From positions 241,593,530 to 241,657,529 of the forward strand of contig CP136065.1 in the NCBI GenBank assembly GCA_032622095.1: a DNA stretch of 64,000 nucleotides, given 5' to 3'. Made by a program: the position numbers and the translations under genes. The stretch is from Siphonodentalium dalli. Its lineage: Eukaryota > Mollusca > Scaphopoda > Gadilida > Siphonodentaliidae. The notes beneath the pieces are model-generated. The model was not told where the DNA came from, made no database searches, and saw only the letters and a list, made by a program, of their open reading frames with translations. Each line of letters opens with the position of its first letter. Position 1 is the first letter of the stretch. Below are positions 55,158 to 64,000 of this stretch, piece by piece.

Positions 55158-55665
55158 GGTGGGGAAATCAAGTGGTTTCGACTTTATGAGAATCACGCTT
55201 TAAAAAATGGCCCATGCGATCGCAAATGAGCCCAGAAACGAGGAAAAGGGAAATAACCTAGGATATGACATACTACATAGTATTTTGGCAGCTACGAGCA
55301 CATGCTATACTATTTTTTAAACAATCTGATACATGTACCTCATTTGTGGCCAAACGCACAGTTGTTTGCTCTAACATTCTGACCAAAGTTGTCAGTCGAA
55401 GGATTCTCCTAGATGTATGGACTGGTGTATTTCACGAGACTCCTACAGGCAACTTTGGTCAGAATGTTATAGAAAACCACTCAGTATTTCAGAACAAATA
55501 AGCTACCAACATGTTTTAAAAATAAACTAGCATATATGCACGTAACAGTAAAAATATCTGTTTTGTGTCAGTTCCTCTTATATTATGGTATTGTTCGTTT
55601 GCACTCGCCTCGGCCATTTTGAATGCGTGGTACTCACCAACCTTTAAACCACGTGATTTCCGACC
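55158..55665. mobile_element. MITE with GGTGGGGAATCACGTGGTTT termini, copy 2
   Basis: Left GGTGGGGAAATCAAGTGGTT, right AAACCACGTGATTTCCGACC. Internal GACCAAAGTTGTCAGTCGAA, GGATTCTCCTAG and GGCAACTTTGGTCAGAAT match copy 1. A twin-hairpin MITE begins four bases after its right end. Confidence 0.78.
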
Positions 55666-55668
55666 TTG

Positions 55669-56066
55669 TTAATCCTTTACCCAACAAACCGGCCAAAAAC
55701 GCCCAAATAAAGCTTCAACCGCCTAAAATATCTTCGGTCTGTCTCAATAGAACCATACAAATATGGATATCATTGGAACCGGCTCATTGACCACATTGTG
55801 ATGGTTACAGTTATGCCCTGTGCCAATGCATTCTCTTATATATGCGAGTCGACCATAGGTCGCCTCGCATATATAAGAGAATGCATTGGCCTAAAAAAAA
55901 TCATTTTTTAACACTTTTTACCATTTTTTCTTACATTCTTTAACAATTTTATAATTTTTAATGTGTTAAGCCAATGCATTCTCTTATATATGCGAGGCGG
56001 CCTATGGTCGACTCGCATATATAAGAGAATGCATTGGCACAGGGCCCTTCTGTTGGGTAAAGTTGA
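55669..56066 (+). mobile_element. Twin-hairpin TTAA MITE, copy 6
   Basis: TTAA 55669-55672 at the left. The right terminus GTTGGGTAAAGTTGAA has lost bases and no longer has a clean TTAA. Both hairpins (55822-55889 and 55971-56038) are intact; the tip of the second reads GGCGGCC rather than GGCGACC. Confidence 0.85.
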
Positions 56067-56210
56067 ACAGTCATGCACCTCTGTCCTTTTGATCATAGGC
56101 CCATTTAGTTACGTCCACGTTATCACTCCAGGCCAAGTGGTCCTGCTGAATTTACCATGATGCGGGTAGGGCAATTTGATGCCGTTACGAAAAAAGTACC
56201 GTTATTTTTT

Positions 56211-56497
56211 TACCCTGTGCCAATGCATTCTCTTATATATGCGAGTCGACCATAGGTCGCCTCGATTATATAAGAGAATGCATTGGCCTAACAATTTTTT
56301 ATAATTTTTTTAAAAATGTTTCTTACAATTTTTAGGACATAAAATAAAAAACATCCATTACCCTGCAGGGAGCCCCACACATATATAGAAGCATATAGAA
56401 GAGTGTCGTCTGCCCATGTTTGTCTGGGGCTCTGTATGGGTGAAATTATAAAATTGTTAAAGAATACAAGAACAAATTATTAAAATTGTAAAAAAAC
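56211..56497. mobile_element. Hairpin-module element, single hairpin, flanked by a 34-bp direct repeat
   Basis: Begins TACCCTGTGCCAATGCATTC, carries hairpin 1 (return arm with CTCGATTATATAAG), then the inverted GCAGGGAGCCCCACAC..CAGACGACACTC-type middle of 47951-48328, and ends TAAAATTGTAAAAAAAC. Hairpin 2 is absent. It is flanked by a 34-bp direct repeat of the host element's end with one mismatch. Confidence 0.72.
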
Positions 56498-56570
56498 TGA
56501 TGCCGTCACGAAAAAAGTACCGTTATTTTTTCTAAAGTTCGTATTTTCGCGGTGTTTGGCTTATCAAAAA

Positions 56571-56694
56571 CCACTGGTTGTATATTGTTATGACTTATAA
56601 ACCACTGGTTGTATATTGTTATGACTTATAAACCACTGGTGTATATTGTTATGACTTATAAACCACTGGTTGTATATTGTTATGACTTATAAGT
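56571..56694 (+). repeat. 31-bp tandem repeat
   Basis: Four units of CCACTGGTTGTATATTGTTA plus TGACTTATAAA. The third lacks a base. Confidence 0.9.
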
Positions 56695-57130
56695 GCTGAT
56701 AACTTCGAGTAAAATAAATGTTTATATATTGTAATACATCTTGTGCTAATTTATCCCACATTATGTGGCTAAACGTTTTTAAAAGTGGCTAACAAAATTG
56801 CACAAGTGGCTAAAAACATGGCTACAAAGAATTTCGGGCCAGGGCGAACACTGAAAACCAGTGTGTGTGTATAAAACATTCAAGAACATATATATTTTTG
56901 AAAAATATAATAATGCCTGACCTGTTTTTTCTAAAACTACACGAATAACCATCTTGAGTATAGTCGATTTTCAACAACTAATACAACCAGTATTAAAAAA
57001 AATTCGCAATAATTATGTTTTTGAATGTTTGACACGCATACTAGCTTTTCCTGGATATGTTCAGATTATCGGAACACCGCGAAAAAGATAAATTAAAAAT
57101 ATATAACGGTACTTTTTGTTAACAGCATCA

Positions 57131-57694
57131 GTTTGCCACAACAGCATCATAGCAATTCAGCAGGACTCAACCGCATCATAGCACATTAGCAGGACCACTT
57201 GTCCAGCGGTGGTTATGCATGCAGATGTGTCAGAAATAATAATCGGATCATTCTCCTAACTAGATCCGGATAATGAGCCGGCGGCATTACGAAATATTCC
57301 TGAATTAATCAATATAGATACTATAATCACAGGAATCATATTCCGGACATGATTTTTGTGTTGATAGAATGGTCACCCGGGAAATAGTTGCATAAAACAG
57401 ATATTTATCTAGACAAATTATCACACTCGAATGTGGTTAACTCAATAAACTGTATTTCCGCTGTTCAAACATGCACGCAGAAGTGTGGAAAACAGCATGG
57501 TATAGGAATAGATAGCATTATGTGGGGAAATATGAAAATATATCAACGACCCTCGTATCCCGGACTGAATGGCAAGCGCGTTGTGTTAATAAATATCACG
57601 GATGCCATATATTCTGCATTACACATTAACGATGCTACTCATCGACTGTCATAATGTATTTAGGATTCACAAATGATTGCACAAATAACATTGA
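57131..57694. other. No gene recognised
   Basis: An open frame at 57,388-57,654 (88 codons, +) has a cysteine-containing stretch (NCISAVQTCTQKCGKQHGIG) but no family I can name and no splice context. Confidence 0.3.
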
Positions 57695-58477
57695 TTTTCC
57701 ATATCATCAAGATACAACAACAACAACAACAACAACATTTCTTCAAAATACGCTTTAGTTATCAGAATCGATTTATTGCAACAAAATAATGCTAACCACT
57801 GTCAACTATGGTATCAAATTTTCCAAAACGTTTTATTTATCAATATTTTGTTGAACAAAATATGGCCCTATTATCACTTAAGTATCACGAAATTTAGCCG
57901 TATTACAACTTGATTTTAGAGTTACCCATCTTCATCCGCAATTTTTTCCTAGACCGTCCGTTTGACCACATGTTGTTGTGCCACAAATAATTGATCATCT
58001 CGAGAAATAACAAGCTTCAAAAATCGATATCTGATCAACTCTGAGCTTTGATGGGTTCCTCGACTCGAATCAAATATTTTTACAGTTACAGTTATGCCCT
58101 GTGCCAATGCATTCTCTTATATATGCGAGTCGACCATAGGTCGCCTCGCATATATAAGAGAATGCATTGGCCTAAAAAAAATCTTTTTTTAACACTTTTT
58201 ACCATTTTTTCTTACATTCTTTAACAATTTTATAATTTTAATGTGTTAAGCCAATGCATTCTCTTATATATGCGAGGCGACCTATGGTCGACTCGCATAT
58301 ATAAGAGAATGCATTGGCACAGGGCCCTTCTGTTGGGTAAAGGGTTAATAGGATAATTACATGTATTATATTTTTATTTTCAGTTTTTACATGTATTATA
58401 TTTTTATTTTCAGTTTTTATCCCCAAAGCCAAAGAAATAGTAATTTAGGAGCGTTAATTCTGATAATGCGTCTTTAA
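57695..58477 (-). mobile_element. TTAA-bounded MITE, GTACTCAAT family, inverted, with nested twin-hairpin copy
   Basis: Right end GCGTTAATTCTGATAATGCG, TCTTTAA (TTAA 58474-58477). The interior CCTCGACTCGAATCAAATAT and CCAAAGCCAAAGAAATAG is the inverse of 40972-41409, and TATCATCAAGATACAAC marks the far end. It contains a (CAA)n microsatellite (57714-57736) and is split by a 5'-truncated twin-hairpin MITE and a short ACATGTATTATATTTTTATT duplication. Confidence 0.72.
58084..58348 (+). mobile_element. Twin-hairpin MITE, copy 7, left-truncated
   Basis: Starts abruptly at ACAGTTATGCCCTGTGCC (the left 130 bp and left terminus are missing) and ends normally with TGTTGGGTAAAGGGTTAA. Both hairpins (58104-58171 and 58252-58319) are intact. 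Truncation without loss of the hairpins suggests breakage at insertion or later deletion. Confidence 0.85.
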
Positions 58478-58917
58478 TATATCTGATGATAATCAACCAT
58501 GCAACTACTCGTGGTATTTCATTGCCCTGATGGGATATGCAGCAGCAAAATGCACTTACACTGTTGTCGGCCCAAGAGTGTTGAAATATATCTATACTAT
58601 AGTAGACGAATTGCCGGAAGATATATATAAGGCAAATTTGCCGGTGTGCGAACGCATCTTAAACTCTTTCTATACTGAATGGATTCTCCATCTCAGTTAT
58701 GGAAGAATACATTGGAATAGTTTATTATTCATTTTGGAGGGTTTTTCAGGGAAAATGAGCAGACGATAGACGTATGGAAATATAATACAAGTAAAACAAA
58801 ATAATGTTCATTGGTGCGAATTGTTCAGAAAATAAATTCAACAAAAAGGTTATTATCTGAAAATTTCCTGTAAGGCAACTACTCTTCAATGAGTATTTAG
58901 TATATATAGAGGATATG
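58478..58917. other. No gene recognised
   Basis: An 80-codon open frame (58,530-58,769, +) with no recognisable domain. Its 3' half is similar in inverse to text near 40,090-40,140. Confidence 0.3.
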
Positions 58918-59046
58918 AAATGAGTGTTTCTCTCATATGATATTTATGAAACGAGTCTAAGAAATTTTCAGTTTTCTCGAGCCTCCGGCGAGAGAAAACT
59001 GAAAATTCGTGACGAGTTTCATAAATATCATATGAGAGAAACACGA
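58918..59046. repeat. Near-perfect hairpin
   Basis: Arms of about 55 bp: GTGTTTCTCTCATATGATAT, TTATGAAACGAGTC and TTTTCAGTTTTCTCG, returning as CGAGAGAAAACTGAAAA, GACGAGTTTCATAA and ATATCATATGAGAGAAACAC, with CCTCCGG at the tip. ACGAATTACATATTCTATTT follows it and recurs at 59,285-59,305. Confidence 0.8.
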
Positions 59047-59579
59047 ATTACATATTCTATTTATCATATGACACCTATAAATTGATTATGATGTCCAAAA
59101 CGCACACAAATCACTAAATAGCTATATGACATCTCGGCAGCAAAAGGTAAATGTGACGTCACTTCATTGCACCGGAAGCCCAATTACACCTGGTGAACTA
59201 GCAGAAATAATATGCACGCGAAGATATAGTGCGCTATTCTGTTCTCAGTTTGTGACATTATATCGTATGTTTATTAGATAAATACGAATTACATATTCTA
59301 TTTATCGTATAACAATGTCCAAAAACTATATATTTCAAGATTATAATTGCGAGAATTTCGGCATCGCGTTGATTCGTGTATTTGACGCGCACGAATTTGA
59401 CCTGCATTTAGTCAGAGATGCGGCTCGGCCCCCGGCTGCCATTCAGCCAATCAGAACACACTTTTTGTCAACAAACCAATCAAAGTATCGGAAGGTGATA
59501 TGAATTAGTAATTGATATGAAATTGATTTATGACATAGTTTCAAACGTAAATAATGATTGAGTCATATGATAAAAAGGG
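59047..59579. other. No gene seen
   Basis: Apart from the repeated ACGAATTACATATTCTATTT word (59,041 and 59,284), no structure was recognised. Confidence 0.35.
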
Positions 59580-60042
59580 TTAACCCTTTACCCAACAAAA
59601 CGGCCAAAAACGCCCAAATAAAGCTTCAACAGATTAAAATATCTTCGGTCTGTCTCAATAACACCATACAAATATGGATATCATTAGAACCGGCTCATTG
59701 ACCACATTGTGATGGTTACAGTTATGCCCTGTGCCAATGCATTCTCTTATATATGCGAGTCGACCATAGGTCGCCTCGCATATATAAGAGAATGCATTGG
59801 CCTAAAAAATTCTCTTTTTTAACACTTTTTACCATTTTTTCTTACATTCTTTAACAATTTTATAATTTTTTCTTACATTTTTTAACAATTTTTATAATAT
59901 TTTTCTACATTCTTTAACAATTTTATCAGTTTTAATATGTTAAGCCAATGCATTCTCTTATATATGCGAGGCGACCTATGGTCGTCTCGCATATATAAGA
60001 GAATGCATTGGCACAGGGCCGTTCTGTTGGGTAAAGGGTTAA
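59580..60042 (+). mobile_element. Twin-hairpin TTAA MITE, copy 8
   Basis: TTAA 59580-59583 and 60039-60042, 463 bp. The spacer is lengthened by repeats of TTTTTCTTACATTTTTTAAC type, matching the copy at 42011-42473. The second hairpin tip is CGACC-TAT-GGTCG followed by T, which restores perfect pairing at the position mismatched in the other copies. Confidence 0.9.
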
Positions 60043-60222
60043 GGCACGACGATGAAGCTCTATATTGACATCTGAACGTGTGTGAGTGTGTGGTGAGACT
60101 GGACGGCCTTTGTTTGGATATCCAACTTTGAACTATAACCTCCCCATCTATCCAGCTTTCCAACTGTAGGAAAAGTTCAACTATATGGTTAGAATATATC
60201 ATGACATGAATCTATACTCTGT

Positions 60223-60596
60223 CTAACGCCCGTAGAGATCATATTCCACCAGTACAAAACCTGGGAACTTTTTTATGTTCTGACCCGTTATGACAGGGAA
60301 CTTTATTGTCATTGAACAAACATGGCAGGGAATATATGGTTAATACGTGTTCCTCAATAATCTACTTCACATTAGGGGGTTGTCCCAGCTCGAGATTACA
60401 TACAGTTCTATGACTTTTGTGAGCCGATATCGCAATAAACATTGAATTAATTACCCAGGAGAAATTCCATAATTGTAAGCGACGCAAAGCAACATAGCCT
60501 CACAAAGTCACTTAAATCGTGCAATTTCGAGTTGTGACCTTCACATATACAGTGAAGTACATTATTAAGGTGGAATATGATCTCCACGGGCGTTAG
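60223..60596. mobile_element. MITE with CTAACGCCCGTAGAGATCAT termini
   Basis: 28-bp terminal inverted repeats: CTAACGCCCGTAGAGATCAT, ATTCCACC on the left; GGTGGAATATGATCTCCACG, GGCGTTAG on the right, with one mismatch. It is 374 bp with no coding capacity. Older copies lie at 1924-2340 and 22,520-22,620; the latter adjoins the 29-bp array. Confidence 0.82.
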
Positions 60597-61099
60597 CCAG
60601 GGCTGAGATTCATGGCATGATCTATTGGTTAGATTGGACAATCAGCGTAAACACCGCGCCACTTGAGCAGAAGAGAAAGTTATAAACTTTTTAAAGTATC
60701 TTTTGGCACACAGAGAAATATCATTTATAACTGCCGCCAAAATTCAGTTCATACCTGATCAAATTGAGAACTAGAAATAATCGGAACCCGATTGAAGTTT
60801 CCAGTTGGAAAAACTCCGAAGTTCCTTGTTTGCGTTGCCAACTTTGCAGGGAAGATACATTGGGCAAAATAAAATAACTATCTGTTCATTGGCAACGAAT
60901 TTTCGTCCTTCTGAAGAACATATCTGAAAACATACTTTCAAAGTAATCCGACTTATGGAAAACTTAACATTCCTTTTAATGACGGAAATAAAACAAACAT
61001 GTTGGAATCAGCCAGGTTCACATCGGAAATAGTGACCACACAGCAACCATCATTTGAATTGGTTTAAATTGAATCTAGATGCATGCCAGCTAAGTGCAT
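60597..61099. other. No gene seen
   Basis: AT-rich DNA with no recognised feature. Confidence 0.35.
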
Positions 61100-61292
61100 G
61101 TGTATTTAATTATATTTCCGTATATTATCACTTCGAATTTGTTATCTTTAGTTTTGGGAGTATTCCTATTTTATTTATCTCTATTAATTTAAACTTTTGT
61201 TGATATTATGTATGATAATATAAATGACTACCTCCAGTTTCACATAATAGAGCGGACGGAATCAATAAAGAAATTGAAATTGAAATTGAGGG
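61100..61292 (+). repeat. Possible LINE 3' UTR with (ATTGAA)n-type tail
   Basis: T-rich DNA ends in GGACGGAATCAATAAAGAAA, then TTGAAATTGAAATTGAG. A gene-poor stretch ending in AATAAAG plus a short tandem tail is how many CR1-like LINE copies terminate. No coding remnant is visible upstream, so this is tentative. Confidence 0.3.
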
Positions 61293-61613
61293 GAAAGAAA
61301 GAGATGCAGAGTTCAGACAATAGATGGGGCAATTTTAACTTACATTTAGTGGTTGCAGAATAAATGCCACTAAGTTTGTTGCAGATTGAAATTCATTAGG
61401 TAACAAAGAAAGACTGGAGAATTATACCATGTTAAAATATTCTCCGCTTTGTCACAAGCCAAAGAAAATAAAAATTACAAAATGTTCTAGTTCAATCGCG
61501 CCATGACCGTAACTTCGTATGAACTAATTGCATTAGAAATTTTGGTTGGAAACTTACAGATGCATTCAGGGTTCCAGGCCATTTTTTTCCCCATTTTATT
61601 TAGGTTCTAATGT

Positions 61614-61890
61614 TTAAATGGGTACACTACAATAAATCTGGCCATTTGCGGGACCATCTCCGTTTATACTCAACAGAATATATGCAAGAAATGAATTAAT
61701 TTGAGCCATGGATTAGTGCAAAAACACCCTTGTGTTCTCTATGAAGGACGCAAACAACACAGTAATTACAATGAAAATGATTTTATGACTGGAGTCATAA
61801 ATTTATTTTCATTATAATTACCATGTTGTTTGCATCGCTCATAGAGTACACCGGTGTATTTTGCACTAATCCATGACTCAAATTAATTCG
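61614..61890 (+). mobile_element. Right-truncated relic of the AGGGGTACTGTACACT palindromic MITE
   Basis: TTAA 61614-61617, left terminus ATGGGTACACTACAATAAAT. The palindrome GGACCATCTCCGTTTATACT through ATTACAATGAAAATGATTTT and back to AATCCATGACTCAAATTAAT is present. The right terminus is missing. Confidence 0.7.
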
Positions 61891-62731
61891 CATATATTCA
61901 ATATTTTTTTTTTATTGGATATCTATGCATTTATTAGAGGGACACCAAACATTATTTTCTTATTTTTTCAATAACAAAATGATGATATTTTTTATATTTC
62001 TAGGTCAATTTTATGTCATATTTGGTTTTCAACATTCTTTTAACAGAACAAAGCAGAAAACAATGTTCAATTAAATGTGTGTTGTTGTTGTTGTTTTTCT
62101 TGATGTTGTTGTAAATGGAGATCTGTAACCCTGAATGCAACTTTAAATCAAATTCAGCATATTTTCTGTCTGAACGTTACAACTGCCGTTGATTGGGGGC
62201 ATGGGCTTTCCAGCTGTTCAAAGAATTGACCATACATAGTTTTGGGGGAGCCATGCACTTCGATATCCCTGTCACCATGTCCCTGCGTGGGTGGGTCTCG
62301 TCCGATGGAAGACCTGAATATAATCTCCGACATGTCTTGAAGAACAGACAATATGCTAATTGAAGCCACTCAACGCAGGCCGACAACAGCTTCATTTTCT
62401 AACGATTTCCGCACATGTTGATTGGAACGAAGTCCTTCGCACGAAAATGAGGCGTCATTACTGCGGAACGAAAGTCATCGCGTGGGCCGCTATCGAAATG
62501 GGAGTTTATAGTGCAGCGAACCCCTTGGCCGAACCACACCTGCTTCCCACAACATACCCTTTTCTATTACTCAATCGACCGATTCCTGTGCTTACTAGTT
62601 CCCAAACACCCAATGATCACAAAAGTGCAACCCTTTTCCCACCATCTACATAAGTGGTGTCATTTGTCATACTATTTCTTTATATATGTATATACTCCTT
62701 ACCCCCCCCCCCGAATTGTAATAGCCCCTTG
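61891..62731. other. No gene confirmed
   Basis: Contains a GTTGTTGTTGTTG run (62,082-62,095), a poly-C tract near 62,703-62,712, and overlapping open frames on both strands (62,154-62,395 minus and 62,360-62,653 plus). The minus frame (GRDPPTQGHGDRDIEVHGSP) is the more protein-like but is not recognised. Confidence 0.3.
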
Positions 62732-62972
62732 TTAACCCTTTGAGTGCCAGGGCCGATATTATCGGCCCTAAACCTACACAATAAGTCTGTTAAAGAATAT
62801 AATAAAATATATTAAAATTGTAAAAAAAAAACAAAACAAAAAACAATGTTAGGCCAATGCATTCTCTTATATATGCGAGGCGACCTATGGTCGACTCGCA
62901 TATATAAGAGAATGCATTGGCACAGGGTATATGGGTTGATACAAAAATCGGACCTGGCACTCAAAGGGTTAA
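62732..62972 (+). mobile_element. TTAA MITE with CCCTTTGAGTGCCAGG termini carrying one hairpin module
   Basis: TTAA 62732-62735 and 62969-62972; termini CCCTTTGAGTGCCAGG.CCGAT and ATCGG.CCTGGCACTCAAAGGG. A single hairpin of the type-2 form (62853-62921) is nearly identical to hairpin 2 of the CCCTTTACCCAACA family, including the flanking GGCACAGGG. Only the first six terminal bases (CCCTTT) are common to both families. Confidence 0.85.
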
Positions 62973-63333
62973 CACGCCTTACGCAAGTCACACTAACACC
63001 TGATGTATCCAAAATACTTTGTTTTATTATATGCTTCCCCATTAGAGAGTGGGAAATTGCCGCAACGTATAAATATCGGATTTAGTGTCTCGATCGACAG
63101 TAAAGATATAATTAGGATATTTCAAAAATGATATCTTCACTGTCGCTTACATCCGGTAAAAATCACATGAACTGCACCTTGCCAAATGACGCAATGACGT
63201 CACCACTTGAATGTGGTTTGCTACCTATCAGCTGATCGGTACCGTGTATGGTTTAATTTGTTGTGCTATTATAAGTGAACATGCTGCACAATTTAACATA
63301 TATAAGCAATAAAAGTAATAATTATCGACATGA

Positions 63334-63733
63334 TTAACCCTTTACACAACAGAAGGGCCCTGTGCCAATGCATTCTCTTATATATGCGAGTCGACCATAG
63401 GTCGCCTCGCATATATAAGAGAATGCATTGGCTTAACACATTAAAAATTATAAAATTGTTAAAGAATGTAAGAAAAAATGGTAAAAAGTGTTAAAAAAAG
63501 ATTTTGTTTAGGCCAATGCATTCTCTTATATATGCGAGGCGACCTATGGTCGACTCGCATATATAAGAGAATGCATTGGCACAGAGCATAACTGTAACTA
63601 TCACAAAGTGGTCAAGGAGCCGGTTCCAACGATATCCATATTTGTATGGTTCTATTGAGACAGACCGAAGATAATTTAGGCTGTTGAAGCTTTATTTGGC
63701 CGGTTTTGGCCGGTTTGTTGGGTAAAGGGTTAA
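63334..63733 (-). mobile_element. Twin-hairpin TTAA MITE, copy 9 (minus orientation)
   Basis: TTAA 63334-63337 and 63730-63733, 400 bp, same orientation as 49072-49472 and very similar to it. Left terminus CCCTTTACACAACA has one change. Hairpins lie near 63365-63432 and 63512-63580. Confidence 0.9.
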
Positions 63734-64000
63734 AGCATATAATACATAGAACACCTGTGGTGTTTTGAGTGAATCCCATATTATTTCATTCGTGACTAGC
63801 AGTGGAAATTTCAAATTAAGTTCTTAATTTCGATCTGGTCTCTACTGCCAGCCTATTATTCTCAATGGAAGGTGAATAAATATATCTCTTAGTTGTGAAT
63901 TATGATGCATTCTGGGTAAATATCGGGGGAAGTCTTGGTGTGAATCTGAGAATCTCGGTTACTTGCACGGTTGACACTCCTGTAGGCCACAGCTGTTCTG
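63734..64000. other. No gene seen
   Basis: Window edge; unremarkable AT-rich sequence. Confidence 0.3.

Larger units (their letters stand above)
56177..57130. mobile_element. Inverted-repeat DNA element TGATGCCGTTACGAAAAAAG, with nested hairpin element
   Basis: Left end TGATGCCGTTACGAAAAAAG, TACCGTTATTTTTT; right end AACGGTACTTTTTGTTAACA, GCATCA. Interior pairs such as TTCGCGGTGTTTGGC / GGAACACCGCGAAAAAGAT and a 31-bp tandem repeat lie between. The left terminus is present twice (56177-56210 and 56498-56531), on either side of a hairpin-module element. A shortened inverted copy is at 12396-12725. Confidence 0.7.

Noticed and set aside
62154-62653. Overlapping frames on both strands as candidate exons
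   Set aside because: No domain was recognised, alternative frames are equally open, and splice context is weak; left as unconfirmed.
47807-63085. Many short open frames containing QCILLYMR / RIYKRMHW, suggesting a conserved small peptide family
   Set aside because: These are translations of the two hairpin arms of the twin-hairpin MITE. They appear on both strands because the hairpins are palindromic, and they have no consistent start or stop.

Overview
The window reads as AT-rich nuclear DNA of an animal, probably a marine invertebrate. Genes are few and intron-bearing, there are no operons, and most of the sequence is decayed transposable elements, MITEs, foldback palindromes and minisatellites. 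Two animal genes are recognisable. One is the 3'-terminal coding exon of a PIGY-like GPI-anchor biosynthesis subunit (767-910, +). The other is an SBK (SH3-binding kinase)-like serine/threonine kinase whose whole 368-residue coding region lies in one exon (44705-45811, -). The phylum cannot be fixed from the sequence; a lophotrochozoan or basal deuterostome is a guess.

Layout. 1-1.35 kb: PIGY exon, with a 38-bp minisatellite in its probable 3' UTR. 1.4-9.7 kb: dispersed repeats, two LINE 3' ends, a probable tRNA-derived SINE and TTAA-bounded MITEs. 9.8-15 kb: older dispersed and tandem-duplicated repeats. 16.9-22.5 kb: a 29-bp minisatellite of about 190 units with a 71-unit (2,059-bp) higher-order period. 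22.5-26 kb: repeat fragments. 26.0-33.7 kb: a decayed Ty3/gypsy LTR retrotransposon on the minus strand, with both LTRs, a 5-bp ATATA target duplication, primer-binding site and polypurine tract. It is broken by at least seven later events, mostly insertions. 33.8-44.5 kb: MITEs, foldbacks and a 52-bp minisatellite. 44.7-45.8 kb: the kinase. 46-64 kb: more MITEs.

The most striking element is a roughly 400-bp palindromic MITE. It has TTAA target duplications and termini CCCTTTACCCAACA, a piggyBac-like signature. Inside are two near-perfect hairpins of about 70 bp that are reverse complements of each other. Nine copies lie between 33 and 64 kb. The same hairpin also occurs inside elements with different termini (47.95, 56.2 and 62.7 kb), so it behaves as a module shared among MITE families. 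Five further TTAA-bounded families share the window, and no transposase able to move any of them is present.

The two genes show no functional link. Most open reading frames in the window are by-products of repeats.
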